In this document: piece after piece, positions 26,485 to 34,822 of the stretch
Numbering within the stretch: position 1 is the stretch's first letter
Layout of the letters: every line of letters starts with the position of its first letter
Assembly: GCA_039180415.1 (NCBI GenBank)
Contig: JBCDDH010000014.1
Location: forward strand, 1-55,892
Source: CAZIXN01 sp039180415
GTDB taxonomy: Bacteria > Planctomycetota > Phycisphaerae > Phycisphaerales > Phycisphaeraceae
DNA length: 55,892 nucleotides
Reading direction: 5' to 3'
Translations under genes and position numbers: made by a program
Notes under the pieces: generated by a model
Databases searched by the model: none
What the model was told of the DNA's origin: nothing
The model's input: only the letters and a program-made list of their open reading frames with translations

Positions 26485-28413
26485 ATGGCTCACGTCGTCC
26501 GCCGCAAGAAACCCATCGCCGGCCTCAGGCGGGCGGCCCGCTTCGCCGTCGCAGCGTTGCTGGCCGGAGTTCTGTCGCCGTTTCCCGCGACCGCCCAGGA
26601 CGCGCCGACGCCCGAGCCCGGCTCCTGGGAATACCGCCGCTACGGCTACGACCGCCCCGCCGCCACCGCGCTGCGCCTCGCCGCCGAACGCAACGCCGCG
26701 CTTGAGAAAGACGCCGCGCCCGCCCGCCAGCCCAACATCATCTTCTACATCGTCGACGACCAAGCCCGCCACCGCATCAACCACCTGCCCGAAGGCCGCG
26801 ACGAGCACGGCAACCCGCGCAACGTCACCCCGACCCTCGACCGCCTCGCGTCAAGCGGCGTCATCCTCGACCAGATGCACGTGCCCTCGGCCGTCTGCAT
26901 CCCCTCCCGCTTCTCGATCCTCACCGGCACGTACGGCAGCCGCGCCCAGAACGCCGAGATGCTCGAACGCCTCGAGCGCCACGGCTACCCGCCCACCGGC
27001 CAGAACGCCCACATCCTGCCCGGGCAAACCGTCACCGTCGCCGATCGCCTCCGCGACGCGGGCTACCGGACGGGGGCCGTGGGCAAGAACCACGTCGTCG
27101 AGGTCCACGGCTACGACGCCGGCCGCTTCGACGATGACATCAACGAGCCCGCCGTCGCCCAACGCCTGATCGACAACCACGAAAAGGTCCGCCGGGCTTT
27201 CCTCGCTTCGGGCTTCGACTACGCCGACCGCCTGTACCACAACAACCTGCACCCTAACGCCCCCCACGCCGTGCTCGGCCACAACCTCGACTGGATCACC
27301 GAAGGCGCGCTCGAGTTCATCGAAGACGCCGCGCAGCGCGACCAGCCGTTCTTCCTCTACTTCGGCAACACCATGCCCCACGGCCCGGTCGCGCCGAAAT
27401 ACACCTACCGCTCCGACCGTCGGCTCACGCCCAAGGGCGTCCTCGACGAACCGGTCGACCTGCTGATTCAGCCGTGGGAGATCAAGCGGACGCTGGAGCA
27501 GGCCGGCATCGACAACCCGCAGGTCGGCAACGCCCTGTGGATCGACTCGTCGGTGCAGGTCATCCACGAGAAGCTCGAGGAACTCGGCCTCGACGACAAC
27601 ACGATCTTCATCTACTTCAACGATCACGGCGTCGAGGCGGGCAAGACCTCGGTCTTTCAGGGCGGCATGGTCACGTACAACTTCGTCTCGGGCCCCGGGC
27701 CGTGGGTCAAGGGGGGTGTCGACGGCGGCGGGCGGCGCAGCGACGCGCTGCTGAGCAGCGTGGACTGGGCCGCGACGATGCTCTCCTGGGCCGGGGCCGA
27801 CCCGGCGCGGTACGCCGACGAGTTCGACGGGCTGAGCTTTGCCCCGGTGCTCTCGGGCCGGATGGACGCCACCCGATCGTCGGTTTACGGCGAGATGGGT
27901 TACTCCCGCAGCGTCCGGGTCGGCGACTGGAAGTACATCGCGTTGCGGCCCTCGCCGTACCTCGAAGGTCTGACCGACGCCGACAAAAAAGCCATCCTTA
28001 ACCGCTGGTTCCAGCGCCGCGACCGGCAGGGCCAACGCCGCGAAGCCAACGAGCCGACCGACCCGTTCCCGCACATCATCGACATCCCCGGCGGCGTCGA
28101 CAACACCTGGGGGCCGATGCGTAAACACCCGCATTACTTCGACCGCGATCAGCTCTACCACCTCGCCGACGACCCAGACGAACAGGTCAACCTCGCCGTG
28201 GACCCCGCATACGGCCCGGTGCTGGAGACGATGCGGCTCGAATTGTCGCGATACATCGAACGCTTGCCCGGCAAATTCGGCGAGTTCCCGGGTAACCCCT
28301 CTACGCAAGCCGACGCACCGACGCACGCGTCGGCGACGCCGCCGACCGCCGACCGCCGGGACCGCCACCCCGAGCCCTTAAACCGGCGTCTAAATCGGCA
28401 CCAATCCTACTAA
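26485..28413 (+). CDS. Secreted type I sulfatase, long form
   Basis: The 642-residue protein has a basic n-region and hydrophobic signal peptide (cut near ATAQD, residue 38), a charged spacer to about 82, then the sulfatase domain. VDDQARHRIN (D91, D92) supplies metal ligands, CIPSR at 138-142 the formylglycine cysteine, GKNH the active-site Lys/His and FNDHGVEAGK the second metal pair. The last 35 residues are a low-complexity Pro/Thr/Arg tail, odd for the family. It is 51 bases after the previous sulfatase and probably co-transcribed with it and the GH130 gene. It is only distantly similar to the other four sulfatases, so it likely acts on a different sulfate position. Confidence 0.92.
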   Translation: MAHVVRRKKPIAGLRRAARFAVAALLAGVLSPFPATAQDAPTPEPGSWEYRRYGYDRPAATALRLAAERNAALEKDAAPARQPNIIFYIVDDQARHRINHLPEGRDEHGNPRNVTPTLDRLASSGVILDQMHVPSAVCIPSRFSILTGTYGSRAQNAEMLERLERHGYPPTGQNAHILPGQTVTVADRLRDAGYRTGAVGKNHVVEVHGYDAGRFDDDINEPAVAQRLIDNHEKVRRAFLASGFDYADRLYHNNLHPNAPHAVLGHNLDWITEGALEFIEDAAQRDQPFFLYFGNTMPHGPVAPKYTYRSDRRLTPKGVLDEPVDLLIQPWEIKRTLEQAGIDNPQVGNALWIDSSVQVIHEKLEELGLDDNTIFIYFNDHGVEAGKTSVFQGGMVTYNFVSGPGPWVKGGVDGGGRRSDALLSSVDWAATMLSWAGADPARYADEFDGLSFAPVLSGRMDATRSSVYGEMGYSRSVRVGDWKYIALRPSPYLEGLTDADKKAILNRWFQRRDRQGQRREANEPTDPFPHIIDIPGGVDNTWGPMRKHPHYFDRDQLYHLADDPDEQVNLAVDPAYGPVLETMRLELSRYIERLPGKFGEFPGNPSTQADAPTHASATPPTADRRDRHPEPLNRRLNRHQSY

Positions 28414-28500
28414 AACCCAATCAAAATCCGGGTTTGACCGGCACCGCAGGCATAATCCCCGCCAATCGTCGGGGAAATGACGTGGGTTTTGTAAATCTGT

Positions 28501-28528
28501 TTGACATGACTTCGCATTACACTAAAAT
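28501..28528 (+). promoter_or_regulatory. Promoter of the PEP-CTERM gene
   Basis: Consensus TTGACA (28501-28506) and TAAAAT (28523-28528) are 16 bases apart, about 100 bases before the gene. The -10 box lies inside operator site B, so a bound protein would block polymerase. This is the clearest sigma-70 promoter in the glycan cluster. Confidence 0.75.
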
Positions 28529-28535
28529 TTGTGAA
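28518..28535. promoter_or_regulatory. Operator site B
   Basis: TACACTAAAATTTGTGAA overlaps the -10 box of the PEP-CTERM promoter. It differs from site C (31955) at one position only and agrees with the palindrome of site A at 13 of 18 positions. Confidence 0.7.
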
Positions 28536-28627
28536 GCGTGTGACAGACGATTGTGGCTTGACTTCTGATTCACCGCAGTAAACGTTTTCTGGTTCATGTC
28601 CTGGCTACTCACGCGGAGGTAAACGAA

Positions 28628-29248
28628 ATGATGAAGCAACTTGGAATCTTGAGTGCGGTCGGCGGTTTGTTGATCGCGCCCTCGGCGTCGGCGGCGATCG
28701 TCACGACGCTCGTATTCAGCGACGGGCTGGAAGGCACGCAAAACTCTGGGATCGACGGGACGGCGTCCTTTGCGATCGTCGAAGACACAACGACCCTGAC
28801 CTTGGCCACGGTGGCCCCCGGCGCGTTGTTCGAGATCACGCCGACCGGCACCGGCATCGATAGTGCGGCCGGCGACAGCTCCTTGAATGTCGATGCCGGC
28901 GAAGAGTTCACCCTTAGCTTCGACGCGGCGGGGACGCTCGACAGCATCGATATCTTGAGCCTTGCCAACGGCACCGGCGGAGACATCACGATTACGTTCA
29001 CCAGCAGCGCCGCGGGCGTTTCTCCGGTATCCGTGCCGTTGACGATCGCCAACGGTGCCGACGACGGCGTGGTCGTGCCCGTCGGCTTGGCGTTCTCGTC
29101 GGGCGACGTGATCACGGTCTCCCTCTCCAACTCGGACGTCAATGACGACTTCCGACTCGAAGCAGTCACTGCGACCGTTCCCGAACCCGGCAGCCTCGCG
29201 CTCGGGCTGGCCGGCGGGGCCGCGATGCTCTACCGCCGCCGCAAGTAA
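28628..29248 (+). CDS. PEP-CTERM exported protein
   Basis: The 206-residue protein has a signal peptide (cut near ASAA, residue 22), a beta-rich Thr/Ser/Gly-rich body and a textbook PEP-CTERM sorting tail: VPEPGS, a hydrophobic stretch and a final RRRK. Exosortase would cleave at the PEP motif and the product would be placed at the envelope or in exopolymer. GGAGG lies 8 bases before the ATG. It has its own promoter with operator site B and a hairpin terminator behind it. No exosortase gene is in the window. A glycan-binding or matrix role within the cluster is plausible but only inferred. Confidence 0.88.
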   Translation: MMKQLGILSAVGGLLIAPSASAAIVTTLVFSDGLEGTQNSGIDGTASFAIVEDTTTLTLATVAPGALFEITPTGTGIDSAAGDSSLNVDAGEEFTLSFDAAGTLDSIDILSLANGTGGDITITFTSSAAGVSPVSVPLTIANGADDGVVVPVGLAFSSGDVITVSLSNSDVNDDFRLEAVTATVPEPGSLALGLAGGAAMLYRRRK

Positions 29249-29268
29249 GCGGCCGAACACGAAACCCC

Positions 29269-29302
29269 GGTCGGCTCGGGCCAACCCCCGAGCCGACCCT
29301 TT
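29269..29302 (+). terminator. Hairpin terminator after the PEP-CTERM gene
   Basis: GGTCGGCTCGGG and CCCGAGCCGACC form a perfect 12-bp stem around CCAACC, followed by CTTTAAAA. The weak T-run may allow partial read-through to the prepilin-like and sulfatase genes. Confidence 0.7.
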
Positions 29303-29499
29303 AAAACCGGGCCAAGCGTCCTCGATCCCCGCTCCCATCTCCAAGCCCGATCGAGACCGACGTGTCTTCCTAAGCTCCCGCCATCCGCCCGGGGAGCCCC
29401 GCGTCGACCGACTCGTTTCAAGCCGACGCTTCCGTGCGGCGGACCACCCCGGCCGTATCCGGCGTCGACGGATCGACCGGCTCACGAAAGCGACGCTTC

Positions 29500-30354
29500 A
29501 TGACCCCACGACCCGCCGCCGTAGCGTTCCGTCCGACCCCAGGGTTCACGCTGATCGAGTTGCTCGTTGTCATCAGCATCATCGCGATCCTGGTGGGGTT
29601 GCTGTTGCCGGCGTTGTCCTCGGCCCGCCGGACGGCGGTGCTCGTGACCTGCACGAGCAATCTGCGGCAGTGTTCGACGGGCATGTACATTTACGCGACC
29701 GACAACGGCGGGGCGCTGCCTCCGGGCATCATTCCCGACCGAAATCGCTTTGGCGGTACCGCAAGCCCAGCCTTCGGGTTGACGGCCGCCCGGTGGAGCC
29801 GCGACTACATCGCGCCGATCGTGATTGAACGCGAGTTTCGACTCAACGCCGCGGGCATGGTCGACTGGTACGAAGCGACGATCGATACGGTGTTCAGCTG
29901 CCCACGAGGCGGTGAGCGCCTTCTGTCTTCTGGACGCACCGCCGCAGACCAGACCGCCCTTAACCTTGCGAACGGAGGCAACCCGAATCCCTGGATCTTC
30001 GGTTACGCGGTCAACGGCCTGCTGACGGTCTCGGAAAGCGAATATCTAGATGCGGTTACCAACGGCGGAATCAATGACCTGCGCTACTCGTTCAAGGATC
30101 TCAACGACGTTCGCTCCGCGTCAAGCGCGATGATGCTCATCGAATCGACCAGCATCAACGAAGAAGCCAACCGTTATAAGCAAGGAAATCTTCAAGAGAC
30201 CTTCGAAGCGGCCGCCGCCCCGCATTTGGATCGTGGCACCGTCGGTTACGCGGACGGCCACGCCGGCAATATGAGTTTCGAAGATATTCCCGTGGTGCCT
30301 GCGACCTTGTCGGTCGGAGATGATTGGGACACAGACTTTTGGCTCGGGCGATAA
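29500..30354 (+). CDS. Prepilin-like protein with N-terminal methylation motif
   Basis: The 284-residue protein starts at 29500 with a short basic leader and the type IV prepilin/pseudopilin motif GFTLIELLVVISIIAIL (about residues 14-30), cut between Gly and Phe by prepilin peptidase. The body has the planctomycete pattern of such proteins: CTSNLRQCSTGMYIYATDNGG, and near the end GYADGHAGNM, comparable to the H-x9-DG region of DUF1559-type proteins. It is assembled or retained at the membrane; its exact function is unknown for the whole group. It is followed after 14 bases by a sulfatase gene and is part of the PEP-CTERM transcription unit. Confidence 0.85.
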   Translation: MTPRPAAVAFRPTPGFTLIELLVVISIIAILVGLLLPALSSARRTAVLVTCTSNLRQCSTGMYIYATDNGGALPPGIIPDRNRFGGTASPAFGLTAARWSRDYIAPIVIEREFRLNAAGMVDWYEATIDTVFSCPRGGERLLSSGRTAADQTALNLANGGNPNPWIFGYAVNGLLTVSESEYLDAVTNGGINDLRYSFKDLNDVRSASSAMMLIESTSINEEANRYKQGNLQETFEAAAAPHLDRGTVGYADGHAGNMSFEDIPVVPATLSVGDDWDTDFWLGR

Positions 30355-30368
30355 CCGGAAACAACCCC

Positions 30369-31904
30369 ATGACGGCCAGTTTTTTTAGCCTTCGTGTGAG
30401 ATGGCGGGCCGTCTTGGCTTCCGTCTTGTGCAGCACGCTTTGCGGAACGCCCCTTAACGCCGCTCAACCCGAGCGCCCCAACGTCCTGTTCGTCGCGATC
30501 GACGACTTGCGGCCGGACCTGAGCGCCTACGGCAACGAACTGATCCACAGCCCGAACCTCGACGCGATCGCGGCGGACGGCCTGCTGTTCCAACGCGCGT
30601 ACTGCCAGCAGTCGCTTTGCGCGCCGTCGCGGTCGAGCCTGATGGCGGGGCTGCGGCCCGGCGTGCCGGGGATCAACGCCACCGATTCGCAGCGACGGGA
30701 AACGATCGACGCCACGCTGCGGACGGTACCCACGCTGCCGCAGCAACTGCGCGAACACGGTTACACGACGCTCAGCGTCGGCAAGATCTTCCATACCGAC
30801 GACACCAGCGGCACCGACGCGTGGGACCGGCGGCTCAAGCCCGGCGGGGGCGGGTACCAACTCGAATCCAACCTGCAGGCCGACGAATTGCGCCGGCAGA
30901 AGATCCAGGAAGAAGGCCGTTCGGCGACCTGGCGGTATCAGCGTGGCCACGCGTCCGAGGCCGCGGACGCCCCGGACGACCGCTATCAGACGCACCGGAT
31001 CGCGACCCGCGGGATCCGCCTGATGCGCGAGCACGTGGAGCAGAGCGCCGACGCCCCGTTCTTCCTGGCGATCGGTTTCCACAAACCGCACCTGCCGTTC
31101 GTCGCCCCGCAGAAGTACTGGGACCTCTACGACCGCGACGCGATCGAGCTGCCGCAACGGGCCGAGCCGGCGGGTGTGCCCGAGTATGCGTTGGTGCCGG
31201 CGTGGTACGAGATGCGGCAGTACGGCGACGTCCCCAAAGACCGCAAGCGTGAGCTCGGCGACGACCAGACCCGTGCGTTGATCCACGGGTACTACGCCTG
31301 TGTCAGCTTCCTCGACGCGCAGGTCGGCCGAATCATGGCGGAGCTCGAGGCGCTGGGGCTGGCCCAGAACACGGTCGTGATCGTGTGGAGCGACCACGGG
31401 TTCAAGCTCGGGGATTACGGCGACTGGTCGAAGTACACGAACATGGAGATCGACACGCGGGTGCCGCTGCTGGTCGCCGGGCCGGGCGTGGTGGAAGGCC
31501 GAGAGACCGACGCGCTCGTGGAGCTGATCGACCTGTACCCGACCGTCACCGAGTTGGCCGGCGTCCCGACGCCCGGCCACGTGGAGTCGACGAGCTTCGT
31601 GCCGCTGCTGTCCGATCCGGATCGGCCGTGGAAGACCGGGGCGCTGTCGTACTACGACCGCCGAAACCCCGACGCGGAAGGATTCAGCCTCCGGGACGCG
31701 CGGTTCCGCTACACCGAATGGCGGGACTACGAGACCGGCGAGGTGTTGGCCCGGGAGCTGTACGACCACGCCGACAGCGTGATCGCAGACCGCAACCTCG
31801 CGGACGACCCGGCGTACGCCCAAACCATGGATCGGTTGGCCGAAATGCTCGGCGCCGGGTGGAAAGCGTTAGCGCCCGAGATGCAAACGGCAAGCTCGGA
31901 CTGA
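30369..31904 (+). CDS. Secreted sulfatase, iduronate-2-sulfatase-like
   Basis: The 511-residue protein has a signal peptide (cut near LNAAQ, residue 32), then AIDDLRPDLSAYG with metal ligands D45 and D46, and CAPSR at 84-88 with the formylglycine cysteine. GKIFHTDD, HKPHLPFVAPQKYWDLYD and WSDHGFKLGDYGDWSKYT are the conserved blocks of the iduronate-2-sulfatase-like group. It is similar to the sulfatase at 39176. I chose the ATG at 30369, 14 bases after the prepilin-like gene. The group name reflects sequence, not a proven uronate substrate. Confidence 0.92.
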   Translation: MTASFFSLRVRWRAVLASVLCSTLCGTPLNAAQPERPNVLFVAIDDLRPDLSAYGNELIHSPNLDAIAADGLLFQRAYCQQSLCAPSRSSLMAGLRPGVPGINATDSQRRETIDATLRTVPTLPQQLREHGYTTLSVGKIFHTDDTSGTDAWDRRLKPGGGGYQLESNLQADELRRQKIQEEGRSATWRYQRGHASEAADAPDDRYQTHRIATRGIRLMREHVEQSADAPFFLAIGFHKPHLPFVAPQKYWDLYDRDAIELPQRAEPAGVPEYALVPAWYEMRQYGDVPKDRKRELGDDQTRALIHGYYACVSFLDAQVGRIMAELEALGLAQNTVVIVWSDHGFKLGDYGDWSKYTNMEIDTRVPLLVAGPGVVEGRETDALVELIDLYPTVTELAGVPTPGHVESTSFVPLLSDPDRPWKTGALSYYDRRNPDAEGFSLRDARFRYTEWRDYETGEVLARELYDHADSVIADRNLADDPAYAQTMDRLAEMLGAGWKALAPEMQTASSD

Positions 31905-31954
31905 AGCCGGCTTGACGCGGGGATTTTTTCGGGCATGCTTACCTCCGATCTTAA

Positions 31955-31972
31955 TACACTAACATTTGTGAA
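31955..31972. promoter_or_regulatory. Operator site C
   Basis: TACACTAACATTTGTGAA ends 14 bases before the start codon of the second GH130 gene. It differs from site B by one base. TAACAT within it could serve as a -10 box with a weak CTTACC 16 bases upstream, which would make the mRNA leader very short. Confidence 0.65.
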
Positions 31973-31986
31973 TTTGGTGCCACCCC

Positions 31987-33066
31987 ATGCCTAGCCTCCG
32001 ACCGCCGTCCATCTCGCCCGTCACCATCGACGCCAACCCGGCTTCTTCCAACGGCTCCGCCGGTGACGCGCCGCGCCTGCTCACCGGCCCCGTGCCGAAC
32101 TTGCCCTGGCAGGACCGTCCCGCCGGCGACACCGAGCCGATGTGGCGATACGACGCCAACCCGGTGATCGACCGCCGGCCGTTCCGTGAGGCCGACCGGG
32201 TGTTCAACTCGGCGGTGGTCGCCAAGGACGGCGCGTTCGTCGGCGTGTTCCGCAACGACGGTCGGAACGGCCTGCCGTTCCTCCACGTCGGCCGCAGCGC
32301 CGACGGGCTGGCGTGGGACTTCGACCCCAAGCCGATCGTCTTCACCCAGCCCGACGGCACGACCGCCTCCGGCCCGGCCGATTATGGCTACCAGTACGAC
32401 CCCCGCGTCGTCGAGATCGACGGGCGTTACTTCGTGATCTGGTGCAACGACTTCCACGGCCCGACCCTCGGCATGGGGTACACCGACGACTTCGAGACCT
32501 TCCATCAGCTCGAAAACGCCTTCGTGCCGTACAACCGCAACGGCGTGTTGTTCCCCAAGAAGTTCGGCGACGACTACGTCTTGCTCAACCGCCCCAGCGA
32601 CAGCGGACACACCCCCTTCGGCGACATCTTCCTGAGCCGCAGCCAAGACCTGGTGCATTGGGGCCGACACCGCTTCGTGATGGGCGCTTGCGGCCCGGGC
32701 TGGTGGCAGAACCTCAAGATCGGTGCCGGACCCGCGCCAATCGAGACGACCGAAGGCTGGCTGCTGTTCTATCACGCCGTCACCAAGATGTGCAACGGCT
32801 ACGTCTACAGCATGGGCGTTGCGCTGCTCGACCGCGACGAGCCGGACAAGGTCTTGATGCGGGGCGACGGCTACGTGCTCCAGCCGGAGCTGCCGTACGA
32901 AACCACCGGCCAAACCGACAACGTCGTGTTCCCGTGTGCGGCGTTGTGCGACGGGCCGACCGGTCGCATGGCGGTTTACTACGGCGGAGCCGACACGTTC
33001 ACCAACGTCGCGTTTACGACCGTCGACATTATTTTGGATTGGCTCCGAGAGAACCGCATCCGCTGA
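31987..33066 (+). CDS. Second GH130 family enzyme
   Basis: The 359-residue protein has the GH130 blocks FNSAVVAKDGAFVGVFRND, YQYDPRVVEIDGRYFVIW with D138 as likely catalytic acid, GVLFPKKFGDDYVLLNRPSD, DIFLSRSQDLVHWGRHRFV, APIETTEGWLLFYHAV, ALLDRDEPDKVL and NVVFPCAAL. It lacks a signal peptide and should be cytoplasmic. The first 50 residues are Pro/Ser-rich and outside the domain; an ATG at 32140 would remove them. It differs clearly from the GH130 protein at 23855, so the two probably cleave different mannosides or different chain ends. Operator site C lies directly upstream. Confidence 0.88.
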   Translation: MPSLRPPSISPVTIDANPASSNGSAGDAPRLLTGPVPNLPWQDRPAGDTEPMWRYDANPVIDRRPFREADRVFNSAVVAKDGAFVGVFRNDGRNGLPFLHVGRSADGLAWDFDPKPIVFTQPDGTTASGPADYGYQYDPRVVEIDGRYFVIWCNDFHGPTLGMGYTDDFETFHQLENAFVPYNRNGVLFPKKFGDDYVLLNRPSDSGHTPFGDIFLSRSQDLVHWGRHRFVMGACGPGWWQNLKIGAGPAPIETTEGWLLFYHAVTKMCNGYVYSMGVALLDRDEPDKVLMRGDGYVLQPELPYETTGQTDNVVFPCAALCDGPTGRMAVYYGGADTFTNVAFTTVDIILDWLRENRIR

Positions 33067-33120
33067 CGCGTCTTTGCGGGACGCCCCACGTGACCCGCTC
33101 CGTGGTGGAAACAGCTTTGC

Positions 33121-34719
33121 TTACTCTCCCGTCTCCAACGGGTCGATGCCGAACTCGCCGAACGGGTGGGGCAGGTCGGCGCTGAAGCGGTGCAGGTGGG
33201 ACTTCATCTCCGCGAGCGCCGCGGCGTGGGCCGGGTCGGCGGCGAGGTTGTGCTGTTCGCCCGGGTCGGCCCGCAGGTCGTAGAGCTGGTCGTCGTCGAA
33301 ATAACCCGGGAAGATGCGGTGTTTGTTGTAGCGGACCCGGCCGCCGTCGGGGTCACCAAAGGACTCGCCGGCGCCTTCCGGGTTGATGCGCCGGCGGTTG
33401 TCGGGCGTGAGCGTTTCGGCGATGCGTTCGGGGAAGCGGGTGGCGATGTATTTGAACCCCGCGGTGACGACGCCGCGGGTGTAGGTGACTTCCATGTAAG
33501 CGGCCGCGCGGACTTGTTCGGCTTCGCCCGTGAGCAGCGGCACGAAGCTGACGCCATCGGTGGGGTAGTCGGCCGGCAGGGTTCCGCCGGCGAGGTCGAT
33601 CAGGCTGGGCAGCAGGTCCGCGAGGGAGACCACGCCGTCGACGACGGTGCCGGGCTCGATTTTTTCCGGCCAGCGGATGAGCAGCGGGACCGGGCCGTCG
33701 TTGAGCACGAACTTGCCCCGGCGTCCGTGGTCGCTGACAAAGACGACGATGGTGCGATCGAGCAGGCCACGGGCTTCGAGGTCGTCGAGCATCGCGCCCA
33801 CCGCGTCGTCGAGCCAGAGCACACCGGCCGTTTCGCTGCGGACCGATCGGTTTTCGAACGGGCCGTAGGCCTCGGTGCGTCGGATCAGGTCGGCGAAGTC
33901 CGGCAGGACGTCGAGGTGCTCGTCGCGGTAGCCGTGCAGCGTGGCCCGCGGGTCCATGTCGTGGAGGGTGTCCCAGATGTCCGGCGGGTGGGGGATGGTC
34001 GTGGCGTGGTAGAGCAGCCAGGGCCGGTCGCCGAGCGCGAAGTCGTCGAACTGCCGGAGCGTCTCGTGGGTGAGCCAGTGCTGGTGGTGCCCCATGAGTC
34101 TGCTGGAGACGGGCATCGCCTTCACGTTGTTGGGGTAGACCGCCCGGGCGTGGTCGAAGCCGCCGAGCTCCCGGATGTGGCGGGCCCGCAATTCGATGTT
34201 CTCCTCCATCGGCCGGGCGTAGTCGGGGTCGTCCGGCCAGGAGCGTGGGGGCACGTGCCACTGCGGGCCCAGCCCGACGTGCCACTTGCCGACCAACGCG
34301 GTGGCGAAGCCGTTCGCCGAGAAGGCGTCGGCGAGGGTGGCATCGTCGGGGTTGATGAAGGTGTTCCAGGTGATACGGGCCGGCTCGCCGGCGGGGGTGC
34401 GTTGGGCGACCGTGGCGGAGCGGGACGGGATCCGGCCGGTGAGCAGCGTGTACCGGCTGGGGGTGCAGACCGTGGAGGTGGGGTAGGCCCGGGTAAAGCG
34501 GGCGCCCTCGGCGGCGAGGCGGTCGAGGTTGGGCGTGGCCAGCCGGCCGCCGTAACTGCCCAAGTCCCGCCGCTCGGCGTCGTCGGCGACGATGATCAGG
34601 ACGTTGGGAGCTGCCGGGGCCTGGGCCGTAGCGGGAGCCGAAACATACCAAACGCCAAATGCTATGGCGGCGCCCATAAATTTTGATACAATCATTTGTG
34701 ATCGATGAAAACTCGACAT
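33121..34719 (-). CDS. Secreted type I sulfatase, paralogue of the first cluster sulfatase
   Basis: From the ATG at 34719 the protein has 532 residues. Other in-frame ATGs at 34695 and 34677 are possible and all keep the signal peptide core (IAFGVWYVSAPATAQA). VADDAERRDLGSYGGRL (D46, D47) and CTPSR at 85-89 give the metal site and formylglycine cysteine; GKWHVGLGPQWHVPP and SDHGRRGKF follow. It shares these blocks almost word for word with the sulfatase at 24850. It converges on the GH130 gene and is divergent from the unknown-enzyme gene at 34823. Operator site D lies within its extreme 5' end, which makes the choice of start uncertain. Confidence 0.92.
   Translation of the reverse strand: MSSFHRSQMIVSKFMGAAIAFGVWYVSAPATAQAPAAPNVLIIVADDAERRDLGSYGGRLATPNLDRLAAEGARFTRAYPTSTVCTPSRYTLLTGRIPSRSATVAQRTPAGEPARITWNTFINPDDATLADAFSANGFATALVGKWHVGLGPQWHVPPRSWPDDPDYARPMEENIELRARHIRELGGFDHARAVYPNNVKAMPVSSRLMGHHQHWLTHETLRQFDDFALGDRPWLLYHATTIPHPPDIWDTLHDMDPRATLHGYRDEHLDVLPDFADLIRRTEAYGPFENRSVRSETAGVLWLDDAVGAMLDDLEARGLLDRTIVVFVSDHGRRGKFVLNDGPVPLLIRWPEKIEPGTVVDGVVSLADLLPSLIDLAGGTLPADYPTDGVSFVPLLTGEAEQVRAAAYMEVTYTRGVVTAGFKYIATRFPERIAETLTPDNRRRINPEGAGESFGDPDGGRVRYNKHRIFPGYFDDDQLYDLRADPGEQHNLAADPAHAAALAEMKSHLHRFSADLPHPFGEFGIDPLETGE
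34685..34702. promoter_or_regulatory. Operator site D
   Basis: GATACAATCATTTGTGAT carries the intact half-site ATTTGTGAT and a degenerate left half. It lies in the divergent region between sulfatase and unknown-enzyme genes, overlapping the first possible sulfatase codons. TTGATA at 34683 could be a -35 box for the plus-strand unit. Which direction it controls is open. Confidence 0.6.
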
Positions 34720-34822
34720 CTATACCTCTCGTCATCCATTTGAATCTGCCCCCGGGTGCCCCCTATGTGTGGAAATAGGGCACCGAGTCAGGCCTCACTT
34801 TTCAGCCCACCGGATCAATCCC

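Noticed and set aside
26851..28368. A 505-codon minus-strand frame opposite the second sulfatase
   Set aside because: Composition-driven shadow (Val/Arg/Asp-rich); the plus strand carries the sulfatase motifs.
28414..28490. Weak hairpins (AAACCC/GGGTTT and CCCCG/CGGGG) as terminator of the second sulfatase
   Set aside because: Short stems of five to six pairs without a following T-run; too weak to list as a terminator.
33166..34686. A 506-codon plus-strand frame opposite the fourth sulfatase
   Set aside because: The minus strand has signal peptide, CTPSR and metal motifs; the plus frame is Val/Gly/Arg-rich without any domain.
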